Below are positions 36,904 to 48,201 of a stretch of 64,000 bases of DNA, piece by piece. The position numbers were made by a program, and so were the translations under genes. The stretch is from Desulfoluna butyratoxydans (GTDB lineage: Bacteria; Desulfobacterota; Desulfobacteria; Desulfobacterales; Desulfolunaceae). The notes under the pieces are model-generated. The model was not told the origin of the DNA, searched no databases, and saw nothing but the letters and a program-made list of their open reading frames with translations. The stretch is from the NCBI RefSeq assembly GCF_900699765.1, contig NZ_CAADHO010000002.1, forward strand, positions 682,001-746,000, written 5' to 3'. Position 1 is the stretch's first letter. Each line of letters opens with the position of its first letter.

Positions 36904-37154
36904 GATGCCTTCGCAAAGCACAAGGGTCACCCTCCGTGGTCTTCCGGTATGCCGGAGACCTGGCCGGTGACTTGCGGCTTTTTGCGGGGTCGTCATAATG
37001 CCTTCGACTCCGGGGTCCCCGTTTCCCGGTTCGGGGCGTCAACGTGATGACATTCGGCGCAGGCGGTACCGTACACGTTCGGTTCGCCTGTGGTTATTCG
37101 GCCTTCGGGCGGCAGATGTCTGCGCCACCTTAAATGTGAAAGAGGTTTTACACC
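36904..37154 (+). promoter_or_regulatory. Long infC-rpmI leader, candidate ribosomal-protein control region
   Basis: A 251-bp gap, much longer than usual for this operon. It holds a strong hairpin at about 36938-36961 (GGTCTTCCGG with CCGGAGACC, one bulge). In other bacteria L20 represses rpmI-rplT through a structured leader, so such a role is plausible here, but I have not matched it to a known leader. Confidence 0.35.
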
Positions 37155-37352
37155 ATGCCCAAGATCAAGACCAACAGAGCAGCTGCAAAGCGCTTCAAGA
37201 AGACCGGTTCCGGCAAATACAAGTTCAACAAGTCCAACTCAAGCCACATCCTCACCAAGAAGACCACCAAGCGCAAGCGGTCTCTGAGGCTTGCACAGGT
37301 TCTTGATGCAACCAACGTTAAAGCTGTCAGGAGAATGCTCCCCAACGGGTAG
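37155..37352 (+). CDS. rpmI: 50S ribosomal protein L35
   Basis: A 65-residue basic protein with the L35 N-terminus [21 protein letters not shown] and C-terminal RMLPNG, of normal length. GAAAGAGG precedes the ATG. It lies between infC and rplT, the standard order. Confidence 0.98.
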   Translation: MPKIKTNRAAAKRFKKTGSGKYKFNKSNSSHILTKKTTKRKRSLRLAQVLDATNVKAVRRMLPNG

Positions 37353-37597
37353 CCTTTCTTGAAGCAGAGGCGATTGTCCCCGCCTGGAACCCCAGCCCCT
37401 TAACGGCTTTGCCGTACGGGATCCGGAGGTCACCAGGTTCAAGCGGGCCGATCAACGGAATCGAAAATGAGATTTTGAACCGTTGCTGGACGTTTAAGAT
37501 TCGGCGCGGTCACCATCACCAGAAAAAAACGGCGGACATCACGGACCACTGTAGGTAAACGGTCAGGCCGTGATGTAACGAAGGAGATAGAAAGACA
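37353..37597 (+). promoter_or_regulatory. Long rpmI-rplT intergenic leader
   Basis: A 245-bp gap between two ribosomal-protein genes that are usually much closer. It is GC-rich, with several short inverted repeats and no open frame. It may hold an L20-binding leader or a processing site, which is inference from position only. Confidence 0.3.
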
Positions 37598-37948
37598 ATG
37601 AGAATTAAAAGAGGAACTAAAGCGAGGCAGCGTCGAAATAAGGTTCTTAAGCTGGCCAAAGGCTTTCGTGGCGGTCGCAGCAAACTGTTTCGCACCGCGG
37701 CCGACTCCGTAGACAAGGCGTTGATGTACGCCTACCGCGACCGCAAGCAGAAAAAACGCGAGTTCCGTAGACTCTGGATCGCCCGTATCAACGCCGGCGC
37801 GCGTATGAACGGTCTCTCCTACAGCAAGTTTATCCATGGCCTGAAGCTGGCCAACATCGATCTGGACCGTAAAGTCCTGGCTGAACTGGCCGTTTCCGAC
37901 CCTGCAGCGTTTTCCGTGATTGCAGAGCGAGCGTCCCAGCAGCTTTAA
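37598..37948 (+). CDS. rplT: 50S ribosomal protein L20
   Basis: A 116-residue L20 with [28 protein letters not shown] at its N-terminus, [18 protein letters not shown] and [18 protein letters not shown] precedes the ATG. It is a primary 23S rRNA-binding assembly protein and the usual repressor of its own operon. Confidence 0.98.
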   Translation: MRIKRGTKARQRRNKVLKLAKGFRGGRSKLFRTAADSVDKALMYAYRDRKQKKREFRRLWIARINAGARMNGLSYSKFIHGLKLANIDLDRKVLAELAVSDPAAFSVIAERASQQL

Positions 37949-38147
37949 GGAGATCGATTCCCTGCCACAGTCGGGTCGTGCATTGACGGCCTTGGTGCCA
38001 CGCATGTCGACCCGCTCTTTCGGATGGGCCTTTTTCGGGGTAAGGCGGCCTCGCTTTTATCAAAGCACGCTGCCTTGCCTCGTTTTTTTAACAGGTCCCG
38101 ACCCTCTTGAAGGTTGAGGCCATCCAAACTGGATACGTAGCGCGACC

Positions 38148-39155
<1,008 letters not shown>

Positions 39156-39156
39156 G

Positions 39157-41586
39157 ATGAAATTCAGTCTAAGCTGGTTAAAAGAATACATACCCCTGGA
39201 GATGGGTCTCGAAGGCCTCACAGACGGGCTCACCATGGCCGGCCTGGAGGTGGACTCCGTAACCCCTCTGTATGACTCCCTTGACGGCGTGGTCGTGGCC
39301 CGGATTGTCGAGGCAAAACCTCATCCCAACGCCGATAAGCTCCGGCTCTGCCAGGTGGACGTGGGTGCCGACGAGCCCGTGGGCATCGTCTGCGGCGCGC
39401 CCAATGCAGCCGAAGGCCTTGTGGTGCCCTGCGCCCTTCCCGGCGCGGTTCTGCCCGGGGGGGTGAAGATCAAGAAGGGGAAAATCCGCGGTGAGAAGTC
39501 CGGCGGCATGCTCTGCAGCGCCCGGGAACTTCAGCTGGACACCGATGCCTCCGGTCTGATGGAGCTCGGTACCGACCTTGAGCCCGGTACGCCCCTGAAG
39601 GAGGCTCTGGACCTGTTCGACTCCATGGTGGAGATCGACCTGACCCCCAACCGTCCCGATTGCCTCAGTGTGCTTGGCGTGGCTCGTGAAGCCGGTTCTC
39701 TTCAGGAGCCTCCCGTGGTGCTTACCCGTCCGGCAGTTTCCCTTCCCGAGGCCGACGCATCCCTGGGCACCATTGGTGATCACACCTCGGTTACCATCGA
39801 AGACGCGGATCTGTGCTGGCGATATGCCGCCCGTCTGGTCTTTGACGTCAAGGTGGGGCCGTCTCCGGCCTGGCTCCAGCGGCGACTTCTCTCTGTGGGT
39901 CTGACGCCCATCAACAACATCGTGGATATCACCAACTTCGTGATGATGGAGACCGGTCAGCCCCTGCACGCCTTTGATTTTGACCGCCTTGCCGAGAATC
40001 GCATCGTGGTGAAGCGCGCATCCGAAGGGGAGGCCTTTACCACCCTGGATGAAAAAGAGCACAAGCTCAACGCCGAGATGCTGATGATTTGTGACGGCGA
40101 GAAATCCGTTGCCATCGGCGGGGTCATGGGGGGTATGAACTCCGAAATTGAGGAGGGGACCACCCGCGTACTCCTGGAGAGCGCCTGCTTTAACCCCACC
40201 TCCGTGCGGAAGACCTCCAAGCTTACGGGGATCCATTCCGATGCGTCCCATCGCTTCGAGCGCGGCACCGACCCCGAGGGCGTTGTGTATGCCCTGGATC
40301 GGGCCACGGCCCTTATGGCGGAGCTCGGCAACGGGCGCCTGGTGGAAGGCCTCATCGACGAAAACCCCGTGCCCTATGCGCCCCGGACCATCACCGTGGA
40401 CGTGGACGCCCTGAACAGGCGCCTGGGAACCTCTCTGTCGGCCGATGACATGGCAGGGTACCTTGCCCGCGTCGAATTTACCGTCACCGTTTCAGACGCC
40501 AACACCCTGGAGGTGGTTCCGCCCTCCTTCCGCGTGGACGTGGAGCGGCCCGAGGACATCTCCGAGGAGATCGCCCGGCTTTGGGGGTACAACAACATCG
40601 AGACCTCCTACGCCAAGGTTGTGGCTGCCAAGGAGAGCTATCCTCCTGCCTTTGAAGCGCGTCAGGCCGTACGCGGCGCCTTTGTGGGGCTTGGTTTCAA
40701 CGAGGCCGTCAACTACAGCTTTATCCGGGAAGACGCCGTGGACAGGCTGCGCTTTGCCGAGGCAGACCCACGCAGGCGCCTGGTGACCATCCTCAATCCC
40801 ATTTCCGAAGAGCAGAAGGTGATGCGAACCTCCCTTGTGCCCGGGCTTCTCTCTTCTGCCGCTCGAAACATCAGCGTCCAGGAGCGCAGCTTGCGGCTTT
40901 TCGAGGTGGGGGCTACCTTCATCGCAGGAGAAGGGGAAACCCTTCCCCAGGAGCCGGAAATGCTTGCCGGCCTTGTCACCGGTGACCGTCGGGCCGCCTC
41001 CTGGTTCGGCAAGGAAGAGTCGTGCGATTTCTTCGACCTCAAGGGCGCCCTCGAAGGCTTCTTTGAGGCCCTGCACGTTTCCGGGGTTGCCTTCCGGCCC
41101 ATGGCGGCGGATGATTGCAGCTATACCCGTCAGGGGTACACGGCTGAGATCCTGCTGGATGGTGAGGCCATCGGTCTTGCCGGCAAGGTCCACGGCGATG
41201 TGCTGAAGAGCTTTGAGCTCAAGCAGGATGTCTTTGTCTTTGAAATGGCCATGGCGCCCCTTGCGGAGCGTATCTCCGGAGACCGTCAGGCCACGGCCAT
41301 TCCGAAGTTTCCCTCCGTGACACGGGACGTGACTATCATCTGCGAGGCGTCTGTCCGCTCAGGTGATGCGGTGGCTTCCATTCTTGACGAGAAGCAGCCC
41401 CTCATCGAGCGTGCATGGCTCCTGGATCGGTACGCCGGGGAGAACATCCCCGAAGGCAAGCAGAGCCTCACCTTCAGGGTGGTTTACCGATCTGCGGACA
41501 AGACCCTCAACGACAAGGCGGTCAACAAGATCCACAACCGGATCATGGAGATGCTGTTAAAGCGTTTCGATGCTGTCCTTCCCTGA
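39157..41586 (+). CDS. pheT: Phenylalanyl-tRNA synthetase beta subunit
   Basis: An 809-residue PheT. In order: N-terminal segment KFSLSWLKEYIPL, an OB-fold tRNA-binding domain (VVARIVEAKPHPNADKLRLC, about 47-66), the B3/B4 editing domain (INNIVDITNFVMMETGQPLHAFD), the B5 domain, a catalytic-like core and a C-terminal FDX-ACB domain (PKFPSVTRDVTII to the end). It starts 1 bp after the pheS stop, so translation is coupled. A terminator follows 47 bp later. Confidence 0.98.
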   Translation: MKFSLSWLKEYIPLEMGLEGLTDGLTMAGLEVDSVTPLYDSLDGVVVARIVEAKPHPNADKLRLCQVDVGADEPVGIVCGAPNAAEGLVVPCALPGAVLPGGVKIKKGKIRGEKSGGMLCSARELQLDTDASGLMELGTDLEPGTPLKEALDLFDSMVEIDLTPNRPDCLSVLGVAREAGSLQEPPVVLTRPAVSLPEADASLGTIGDHTSVTIEDADLCWRYAARLVFDVKVGPSPAWLQRRLLSVGLTPINNIVDITNFVMMETGQPLHAFDFDRLAENRIVVKRASEGEAFTTLDEKEHKLNAEMLMICDGEKSVAIGGVMGGMNSEIEEGTTRVLLESACFNPTSVRKTSKLTGIHSDASHRFERGTDPEGVVYALDRATALMAELGNGRLVEGLIDENPVPYAPRTITVDVDALNRRLGTSLSADDMAGYLARVEFTVTVSDANTLEVVPPSFRVDVERPEDISEEIARLWGYNNIETSYAKVVAAKESYPPAFEARQAVRGAFVGLGFNEAVNYSFIREDAVDRLRFAEADPRRRLVTILNPISEEQKVMRTSLVPGLLSSAARNISVQERSLRLFEVGATFIAGEGETLPQEPEMLAGLVTGDRRAASWFGKEESCDFFDLKGALEGFFEALHVSGVAFRPMAADDCSYTRQGYTAEILLDGEAIGLAGKVHGDVLKSFELKQDVFVFEMAMAPLAERISGDRQATAIPKFPSVTRDVTIICEASVRSGDAVASILDEKQPLIERAWLLDRYAGENIPEGKQSLTFRVVYRSADKTLNDKAVNKIHNRIMEMLLKRFDAVLP

Positions 41587-41632
41587 TTCCATCGAAGGTA
41601 CCGACAACACAGGAACGCTGTGATCGGGCAGG

Positions 41633-41662
41633 AAAGGGGCGTCTTTGGCGCCCCTTTTTTTT
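41633..41662 (+). terminator. Rho-independent terminator after pheT
   Basis: A 9-bp stem (41633-41641 with 41649-41657) and 7-nt loop, then eight T. Confidence 0.85.
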
Positions 41663-41785
41663 GAGGCGTCCCGGCCTTGGGCCGGGGCGCGACGCAAACG
41701 AGGGTGGGGTTCCGAAAAGGAGGTTGGTGCGGGCTGGACGCGGTGACGGTCCGGTGACCAGGACACGCAAGGCGGGGAGGATAAA

Positions 41786-42115
41786 ATGGGTATTGTTCCT
41801 CAGAAAAAGTATTTCAAAATCAGCGAGGTGAGCAGCCTGACGGGGCTGGAGTCCCATGTTCTGCGTTTTTGGGAGGGCGAGTTTTCCGCCATTCGTCCCA
41901 AGCGTACGGAGTCGGGGCAGCGCATGTACCGCAGGAAAGACATCGACACGATCCTGGAGATCAAGCGCCTGCTCCACGATGAGCGCTATACCATTGAAGG
42001 CGCCAAAAAAATGCTCGGGGGCAAGGGGAAGGACAAAGAAGCCGCCCCGGCATCCACCCGGGATTTTCTCCAGGGGATTGTGGACGAATTGCGGCTGATT
42101 CGGGCCATGGTTTAG
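41786..42115 (+). CDS. MerR-family transcriptional regulator
   Basis: A 109-residue protein with an N-terminal MerR winged helix (YFKISEVSSLTGLESHVLRFWEGEF, then RPKRTESGQRMYRRKDIDTI) and a short coiled C-terminus. The family without a long effector domain is often encoded next to pheT-ihfA in delta-proteobacteria. ihfA is missing here. GGGGAGGA precedes the ATG at 41786. The pheT terminator upstream suggests separate control. The target is unknown. Confidence 0.88.
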   Translation: MGIVPQKKYFKISEVSSLTGLESHVLRFWEGEFSAIRPKRTESGQRMYRRKDIDTILEIKRLLHDERYTIEGAKKMLGGKGKDKEAAPASTRDFLQGIVDELRLIRAMV

Positions 42116-42155
42116 GCAGCGCAAGGCCTCGGGCGCGGCATCCCTGATTAATATA

Positions 42156-42184
42156 TTGACAATACACTTTTTTTATCTTATTAG
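42156..42184 (+). promoter_or_regulatory. Sigma70-type promoter for rimP-nusA-infB
   Basis: TTGACA (42156-42161), a 17-bp spacer and TATTAG (42179-42184). The leader to rimP would be about 290 nt. In E. coli this operon is also controlled through its leader by NusA. I see no gene in 42116-42484. Confidence 0.65.
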
Positions 42185-42484
42185 AATAGGCTGGAAATTT
42201 GAGGGAGCTGCGCGCAACGCTTGCTCCGGGGGGGTAAAACCCGCCGGTACCTGGCGTCGAAGGGTTTGGCCCTGTCGTATTTACCACCCGTGCGCCCCTT
42301 GAAACAGTCCCATTTTCGGGGCTTTTTGCTGGGTGAGCCCCGTTCCTTGAGGCCATTCGGCAGTGGTGTCTGCCCACTCGGGCGATACCGTGACATGAAG
42401 GTCTGTTGCATTCGGGAACGGGCAAAACGCCCGTTTTTTGTTTTTTACTGCGCTGTGTTACAGTGGGTTGAACGGATAAACGGT

Positions 42485-43015
42485 ATGGGTACCAGCTCCA
42501 AAAAACAGAAAAATCGAAAAAAAGAGGGCCGATCGCATTCGGCGATCACCGGACGGCACCTTGCCGAGGCGCGGCGCCTTGCCGATGACCTGTGCGAGGG
42601 CGAAGGGCTGGAGCTTGTTCACATGGAGACCGTGACCGAGTTTGGCCAGACGATTCTACGCCTTTATATTGATAAAGAGGGCGGGGTGAGCCTGGGCGAC
42701 TGCACCAATGTGAGCCGTCAGCTGGGCGACCTCATGGACGTCTCCCTGGACATCCGCGGTGAATACCGTCTGGAGGTTTCCTCACCGGGCCTTGACCGAC
42801 CCATTTCCAAACCAGCGGATTTCGATCGCTTCAAAGGGAGCATGGCTGTCATCACGACCCATTCCCCCGTTGAAGGGAGAAGCCGTTTCAAAGGCACACT
42901 CCTCGGGCAGGCCCCGGGTGAGATGGTGTGCATGGACGTGGATGGAACAACGCACGAGATTGCCCTTGAGAACATCAAACGTGCCAGACTTGTCGGAAAT
43001 ATTGGAGAGAGCTGA
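42485..43015 (+). CDS. rimP: Ribosome maturation factor RimP
   Basis: A 176-residue RimP, required for 30S subunit maturation. Family segments are ELVHMETVTEFGQTILRLYID, DCTNVSRQLGDLMD, YRLEVSSPGLDRPI and a C-terminal SH3-like part ending IKRARLVGNI. The ATG at 42485 gives a Lys-rich N-terminal extension of about 25 residues; no strong ribosome binding site is seen. The stop overlaps the nusA start by one base (TGATG). Confidence 0.94.
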   Translation: MGTSSKKQKNRKKEGRSHSAITGRHLAEARRLADDLCEGEGLELVHMETVTEFGQTILRLYIDKEGGVSLGDCTNVSRQLGDLMDVSLDIRGEYRLEVSSPGLDRPISKPADFDRFKGSMAVITTHSPVEGRSRFKGTLLGQAPGEMVCMDVDGTTHEIALENIKRARLVGNIGES

Positions 43016-44496
43016 TGCAAATTTCAGAGATCAAACGAGTTGTTGAGCAGGTCAGCAAAGACAAGGGTATCGATTTTCATGTGCTGATCAAGACAATGGA
43101 AGAGGCCCTTGCGTCTGCAGCCCGGAAAAAACTGGGTAAAAATGCCGACATTGAGGTTCAATATAACGAAGAATCCGGTGAGATCGAGGTCTTCCAGTTC
43201 AAGGAAGTCGTCGATGAGGTGGTGGATCCCGACGTGGAGATCACCATCGAAGAGGGCCGAAAGCTGGATCGGGATTGCGAGATGGGGGACAGCCTCGGCC
43301 TGAAGGTCGACACCTCCACCTTCGGTCGCATTGCCGCCCAGTCGGCCAAGCAGGTCATCATCCAGAAAATGAAGGATGCCGAGCGCGAAGCCATCTATGA
43401 AAGCTTCATCGACCGCAAGGGAGAGATCATCAACGGCATTGTCCAGCGTGTGGACCGGGGGGACCTCATCGTCAACCTCGGCAATACCGAGGCCGTGCTG
43501 CCCGTGCGGGAGCAGATTCCCCGGGAGACCTTCCGTCGAGGCGATCGGGTTCGTGCCCTCATCAAAGATATCCTCCTGGAGTCCCGCGGACCCCAGGTTA
43601 TTCTGACCCGGGCCAGTTCGGAGTTTCTCATCGCCCTGTTCAAGACCGAGGTCCCCGAAATCATGGAAGGGGTGGTCAAGATCAACGGCGCTGCCCGGGA
43701 GTCCGGTGTACGTGCCAAGATCGCCGTCAGCTCCATTGATTCGGACATCGATCCCGTGGGCGCCTGTGTGGGCATGCGGGGAAGCCGCGTCCAGAACGTG
43801 GTTCAGGAACTCAAAGGGGAGAAGATCGATATCATCCCCTGGCACCCCGATGCCGCCCGTTATGTTTGCAACGCCCTGGCACCTGCGGAGATTGCCAAGG
43901 TGATCATCGATGAAGACACCATGACCATGGAGGTCATCGTCCCTGTGGACTACCTCTCCGTGGCCATCGGAAAGAAAGGGCAGAACGTCCGGCTCGCCTC
44001 CATCCTCACAGGATGGCAGCTGGATGTGGTCAGCGAAGAAGAGCACAGCCGGTCGCTCAAGGATGAGTTCAACAACCTCATGAGCATTCCCGGTGTCGGT
44101 GCAGCCCAGGCCGAGGCCCTTCATTCCAGCGGGTACTACACCGTCGATGATGTGGCGGAAGCCTCCATGAGCGATCTTCTCGACATCGACGGCTTTGACG
44201 AGGAGCGGGCAACCCTGGTCCTTGAATCAGCCCGAAACCCGGAGCCTGCGGAGACGGGAAGCGAAGAAGATGATGAGTCAGCGGCAGACGACGCCGCTGC
44301 GAGCGACATCCCCGAAGACGATATGTCGGAGGAATCCGAGCTTGATACGCCGGTGGCCGAAGAGGCTGACGGTGCAGACGAGAGCGCGGAGCAGGAAGCA
44401 GAACCCGAGCCGGAACCCCTGGACGCCGATGAGGCCGACAAGGAGGGCGATAGCCCGGAGCAGGAATCAGACCCCGAGCCGAATCTCGACGCGTAA
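43015..44496 (+). CDS. nusA: Transcription termination/antitermination factor NusA
   Basis: A 493-residue NusA: N-terminal RNA polymerase-binding domain, an S1 domain (NGIVQRVDRGDLIVNLG, about 140-156), KH1 (ARESGVRAKIAVSS and VGACVGMRGSRVQNVVQELKGEKIDII) and KH2 (VAIGKKGQNVRLAS, about 318-331). A helix-hairpin-helix repeat follows (about 350-410). The final 80 or so residues are extremely acidic (Asp/Glu/Ser/Pro) and probably disordered; many NusA proteins end before this. It is translationally coupled to rimP. Confidence 0.97.
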   Translation: MQISEIKRVVEQVSKDKGIDFHVLIKTMEEALASAARKKLGKNADIEVQYNEESGEIEVFQFKEVVDEVVDPDVEITIEEGRKLDRDCEMGDSLGLKVDTSTFGRIAAQSAKQVIIQKMKDAEREAIYESFIDRKGEIINGIVQRVDRGDLIVNLGNTEAVLPVREQIPRETFRRGDRVRALIKDILLESRGPQVILTRASSEFLIALFKTEVPEIMEGVVKINGAARESGVRAKIAVSSIDSDIDPVGACVGMRGSRVQNVVQELKGEKIDIIPWHPDAARYVCNALAPAEIAKVIIDEDTMTMEVIVPVDYLSVAIGKKGQNVRLASILTGWQLDVVSEEEHSRSLKDEFNNLMSIPGVGAAQAEALHSSGYYTVDDVAEASMSDLLDIDGFDEERATLVLESARNPEPAETGSEEDDESAADDAAASDIPEDDMSEESELDTPVAEEADGADESAEQEAEPEPEPLDADEADKEGDSPEQESDPEPNLDA

Positions 44497-44600
44497 GCCT
44501 TAAAACCCGGGCGGGCGTCACACAAGGATTGGTTTTTCGGTAAGCCGTGTGAACAGGGAGTTGTTGCAGAATATATTGCAGAATATATTAGGGGGAGTGA

Positions 44601-47573
44601 ATGGCAAAAATCAGAGTTTATGAACTTGCCAAAAGCCTGAATATGACCAACCGTGCGTTGCTCAACAAGATTGAGGCCATGGGCATTGAGGTTGGAAGTC
44701 ATATGAGTTCTCTGGAGGATGAGACCGTTGAGTTGATCCGAAAGAACCTCTTTGGCGATAAAGATCCGGAGACTCGGGACAAGCGCGTTCGAAAGACCGT
44801 CATCAGGCGACGCAAGCGCAGTAACGATGCAGAACACGCCGAGGCAGAAAGCGCCTCCGACGTGGAGCCCGCCGCCGTGGCGGAAAAAGAGGTGGTGCGC
44901 CCCGAGGTGAAGCCTCCTCAGCCGGAAACCGCTGACGAAGCCGCCTCCGAGACCACTCCCCCTGTTGAAGAGGTGGTAAAGGCGGAGACGCCTGTGGTCG
45001 AGGCAGAGGACGAAGCAGCCGAGGCCGAGGCCAAGGCGGCCACCGAGCCCGTGAAACCCAAGAAAGCCAAGAAAAGTGAGCCGGCCCGCATCATCAAGCG
45101 ACCCGTGGTTGAGACGCCTTCCCAGGAAGAGCCCGCAGCCCCCGAGGTCGCCCCTGAGCCCGCAAGCGTGACGCCAGCTCCCGTTGCCGAGACGCCGGAA
45201 GCACCCGTTGTCGAGGCCAAGAACGAAGAGGAGAGTGTCACAGAGATGAAAGCCGAACCCGCCCAAGAGGCGGCACCGGTGGCTGAAAAGGCCGCTGAAA
45301 AAGATGTGGCTCCGGCAGCTGAAGCCGGAGAAGGCGGTAAGACGGGACAACCTGATGAGGCGGATGCTTCTGCGGCTGATAAAGATGAGCCCAAGAAGAA
45401 ACGCAAGAAAGTGAAGAAGTTCACGGCTGCCAAGATTATCAAACTCCCCGAGCCCGGGACCAAGCCCGCGTTCCTCCGGGACAAAGAGGCGTCAACCCAT
45501 CGTGGTAACGGTTACTCCCGACCTTCGACGCCCAATAACAACACCCACGATCGCAACGAACGAACCCATGAGCCCCAGATGCCCCCCACGGGTGGCGAGA
45601 TGGCCGGTGATTCACGCGGCAAGAAGGGCCGTCGCGGGCGTGGTAACGAGACCGGCGGAGACGCCTTCGGCTCTCGCAAGAAGGGTCGTAAGAAGACCGT
45701 GGTGGAGGGCAACGCCCTGTACTCCGAAGGCCGGGGCCGCAAAGGCCGTAAGGGCGGCAGGCACAAGCAGCAGCCCGTGGGCCAGAAGACCCAGATTACC
45801 GTGCCCAAGGCCATCAAGCGACGCATCAAGGTGGATGATACCATCGTGCTGGCCGAACTGGCCAAGCGCATGGGCATCAAGGCCAACGACATGATCATCA
45901 AGCTCATGGGCATGGGCGTCATGGCCACGGTGAACCAGACCATCGATTACGATACCGCAGAGCTCGTTGCCGTGGAATTCGGTTTTGAAGTGGAGCGCGC
46001 GGCCTTTGAAGAAGAGACCATCCTGAGCACCTCCTCCGTGGACGAGGATCCCTCGAAGCGTGTGACCCGATCCCCCGTGGTCACCATCATGGGCCACGTC
46101 GACCACGGTAAGACCTCTCTGCTTGACGTGATCCGTAAAAGCTCCGTCACCTCAGGGGAAGCCGGGGGCATCACCCAGCACATCGGTGCCTACCACGTGC
46201 AGACCGAAAACGGGGCCATCGCCTTTCTCGACACCCCCGGTCACGAGGCGTTTACCGCCATGCGTGCCCGCGGTGCCAAGGTCACCGACCTGGTTATCCT
46301 GGTGGTTGCCGCCGATGACGGTGTCATGCCCCAGACCGTTGAGGCCCTGAACCACGCCAAGGCGGCCGAGGTGCCCATCATCGTCGCGGTGAACAAGATC
46401 GACAAGCCCGATGCCGATCCGGATCGTGTGAAGCGAGAGCTCTCCGATCACGGCGTTCTGGCGGAAGACTGGGGCGGAGACACCATCTTCGTCAACGTCT
46501 CGGCCAAGAGCCACGAAGGTATCGGCGATCTGCTGGACATGGTCCTTCTCCAGGCAGAAGTCCTGGAGCTGGATGCCAACCCCGATCGTTTGGCCATCGG
46601 CCACGTGGTGGAGTCCAAGCTCGACATCGGGCGTGGCCCCCTGGCCACTGTCCTGATCCAGGAAGGTACCCTGAAGTCCGGGCAGTCCGTTGTCTGCGGC
46701 ATGTACCACGGCAAGATCCGAGCCATGTTCAACGACAAGGGCGAGCAGGTCTCCACGGCCGGTCCCTCCATGCCTGTTGAGATCATCGGCCTCACCGGTG
46801 TTCCCGAAGCCGGCGACGAGATGGTTGCGGTCAAAGACGACAAAGACGCCAAGCAGGTGAGTGCGCATCGCCTCCAGAAGGCCCGTGCCCGCGAGCTGGC
46901 CAAGAACAGCCGCGTGACCCTGGATCGTCTCTTCGAGCAGATGGAAGAGGGCGAGGTCAAGGACCTCAACCTGATCATCAAGGCCGACGTTCACGGCTCC
47001 ATCGAGGCCCTCCGCGAGTCCCTCGGCAAGCTCTCCACCAGCGAGGTGAAGGTCAATGTGATCCACGCCGCCACCGGTACCGTCACCGAATCCGACGTCT
47101 CCCTGGCAGCGGTCTCCAACGCCATCATCCTCGGCTTTGCCGTCCGCCCTGCCACCAAGGTCCAGAACATGGCCAAGGAAGAGGGCGTGGACATGCGGTT
47201 CTACGACATCATCTACGATGCCATCAAGGACCTCAAAGACGCCATGGTCGGACTCATGGAGTCCACCTTCGAGGAGAAGATCCTCGGTCGTGCCGAAGTT
47301 CGCGACACCTTTGTGATTCCCAAGAAAGGGACCATTGCCGGGTGTTACGTTCTCGAAGGCAAGATTGTCCGTGGCAACAAGGTCCGCCTCCTGCGCGAGG
47401 GGGTTATCGTCTACGACGGCAACCTGGCCTCCCTCAGGCGGTTCAAGGACGATGCCAAAGAAGTGGCCCAGGGCTACGAATGCGGTATCGGCATCGAGAA
47501 CTACAACGATGTCAAGCTCGGTGACACCATCGACTGCTACTACCTGGAAGAGATCAAACCTTCCCTCGATTAG
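44601..47573 (+). CDS. infB: Translation initiation factor IF-2
   Basis: A 990-residue IF-2. An IF2_N domain ([20 protein letters not shown]) opens it, then a long Glu/Ala/Pro-rich and basic linker (about 55-390) and a second IF2_N domain ([27 protein letters not shown]). The GTPase domain has GHVDHGKT (about 497-504), DTPGHEAF and NKID. EF-Tu-like domain 2, domain 3 and the fMet-tRNA-binding C-terminal domain follow. AGGGGGAG lies just before the ATG. A 12-bp tandem repeat (44563-44586) sits immediately above that box. Confidence 0.98.
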   Translation: MAKIRVYELAKSLNMTNRALLNKIEAMGIEVGSHMSSLEDETVELIRKNLFGDKDPETRDKRVRKTVIRRRKRSNDAEHAEAESASDVEPAAVAEKEVVRPEVKPPQPETADEAASETTPPVEEVVKAETPVVEAEDEAAEAEAKAATEPVKPKKAKKSEPARIIKRPVVETPSQEEPAAPEVAPEPASVTPAPVAETPEAPVVEAKNEEESVTEMKAEPAQEAAPVAEKAAEKDVAPAAEAGEGGKTGQPDEADASAADKDEPKKKRKKVKKFTAAKIIKLPEPGTKPAFLRDKEASTHRGNGYSRPSTPNNNTHDRNERTHEPQMPPTGGEMAGDSRGKKGRRGRGNETGGDAFGSRKKGRKKTVVEGNALYSEGRGRKGRKGGRHKQQPVGQKTQITVPKAIKRRIKVDDTIVLAELAKRMGIKANDMIIKLMGMGVMATVNQTIDYDTAELVAVEFGFEVERAAFEEETILSTSSVDEDPSKRVTRSPVVTIMGHVDHGKTSLLDVIRKSSVTSGEAGGITQHIGAYHVQTENGAIAFLDTPGHEAFTAMRARGAKVTDLVILVVAADDGVMPQTVEALNHAKAAEVPIIVAVNKIDKPDADPDRVKRELSDHGVLAEDWGGDTIFVNVSAKSHEGIGDLLDMVLLQAEVLELDANPDRLAIGHVVESKLDIGRGPLATVLIQEGTLKSGQSVVCGMYHGKIRAMFNDKGEQVSTAGPSMPVEIIGLTGVPEAGDEMVAVKDDKDAKQVSAHRLQKARARELAKNSRVTLDRLFEQMEEGEVKDLNLIIKADVHGSIEALRESLGKLSTSEVKVNVIHAATGTVTESDVSLAAVSNAIILGFAVRPATKVQNMAKEEGVDMRFYDIIYDAIKDLKDAMVGLMESTFEEKILGRAEVRDTFVIPKKGTIAGCYVLEGKIVRGNKVRLLREGVIVYDGNLASLRRFKDDAKEVAQGYECGIGIENYNDVKLGDTIDCYYLEEIKPSLD

Positions 47574-47580
47574 CGCATCC

Positions 47581-47612
47581 TGCCGGCCTTCGGGCCGGCA
47601 TTCTATTCTGGT
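47581..47612 (+). terminator. Weak hairpin after infB, possible attenuator
   Basis: A perfect 8-bp GC stem with a UUCG tetraloop (TGCCGGCC, TTCG, GGCCGGCA at 47581-47600) followed by TTCTATTCT. The T tract is interrupted, so partial termination or mRNA stabilisation is more likely than full stop. Confidence 0.5.
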
Positions 47613-47715
47613 ATTTCTGAAAAGACTTCCACGCTGCAATGCCTCGCCATACGCCTTACCGGTTTTTCATGACGGGGCATTTCAGCGTTTGACACCATAA
47701 GGATACATACCCAGT

Positions 47716-48096
47716 ATGAAGCCGTTTTCTCGTGCTGAACGGGTCAGCGTTAAAATTCAGTCCACCCTTTCGGAATTGCTGCACAAAAAGGTGAGCGATC
47801 CCCGCCTTGATATGGCCACCGTGACAGGCGTCAAGCTCACCGACGACCTGCGCCATGCCCAGGTTTTTTTCTGCGTGTCCGGTGGAAAAAAAGCCAAGTA
47901 CGACGCCCTGGCCGGGTTCAAAAGTGCCTCGGGGTTTCTGCGAAAATCCCTGGCCGGCAAGCTCGGGCTGAAGTTCATGCCGTCGCTGACCTTCGTGTAT
48001 GACGAATCCTTTGACTACGGTTCGCATATCAACGAGGTCCTCAAAACTCTCTCGGTCAATGGTGACTCCGAATCAGAAGGCGAATCGGAGTCGTAA
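47716..48096 (+). CDS. rbfA: Ribosome-binding factor A
   Basis: A 126-residue RbfA, a KH-fold 30S assembly factor. Seen are FSRAERVSVKIQSTLSELLHKKVSDPRL, TVTGVKLTDDLRHAQVFF, and LGLKFMPSLTFVYDESFDYG near the C-terminus. The last 12 residues are Ser/Glu repeats. It lies downstream of infB in the usual order, across a 142-bp gap. Confidence 0.96.
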   Translation: MKPFSRAERVSVKIQSTLSELLHKKVSDPRLDMATVTGVKLTDDLRHAQVFFCVSGGKKAKYDALAGFKSASGFLRKSLAGKLGLKFMPSLTFVYDESFDYGSHINEVLKTLSVNGDSESEGESES

Positions 48097-48201
48097 CCCG
48101 GTAACTTCAGCGACGACGTCACGCGTTGGTGCGCAGGGTGCCGTGGTTTTTCCTGTGACCGTATACAGACGGATCGTTCAGAGCTATGCGAGGCCATCAG
48201 G

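Noticed and set aside
42116-42484. Possible tRNA gene or riboswitch in the leader of rimP
   Set aside because: I could not fold a cloverleaf or match a known riboswitch; only a promoter was supported.
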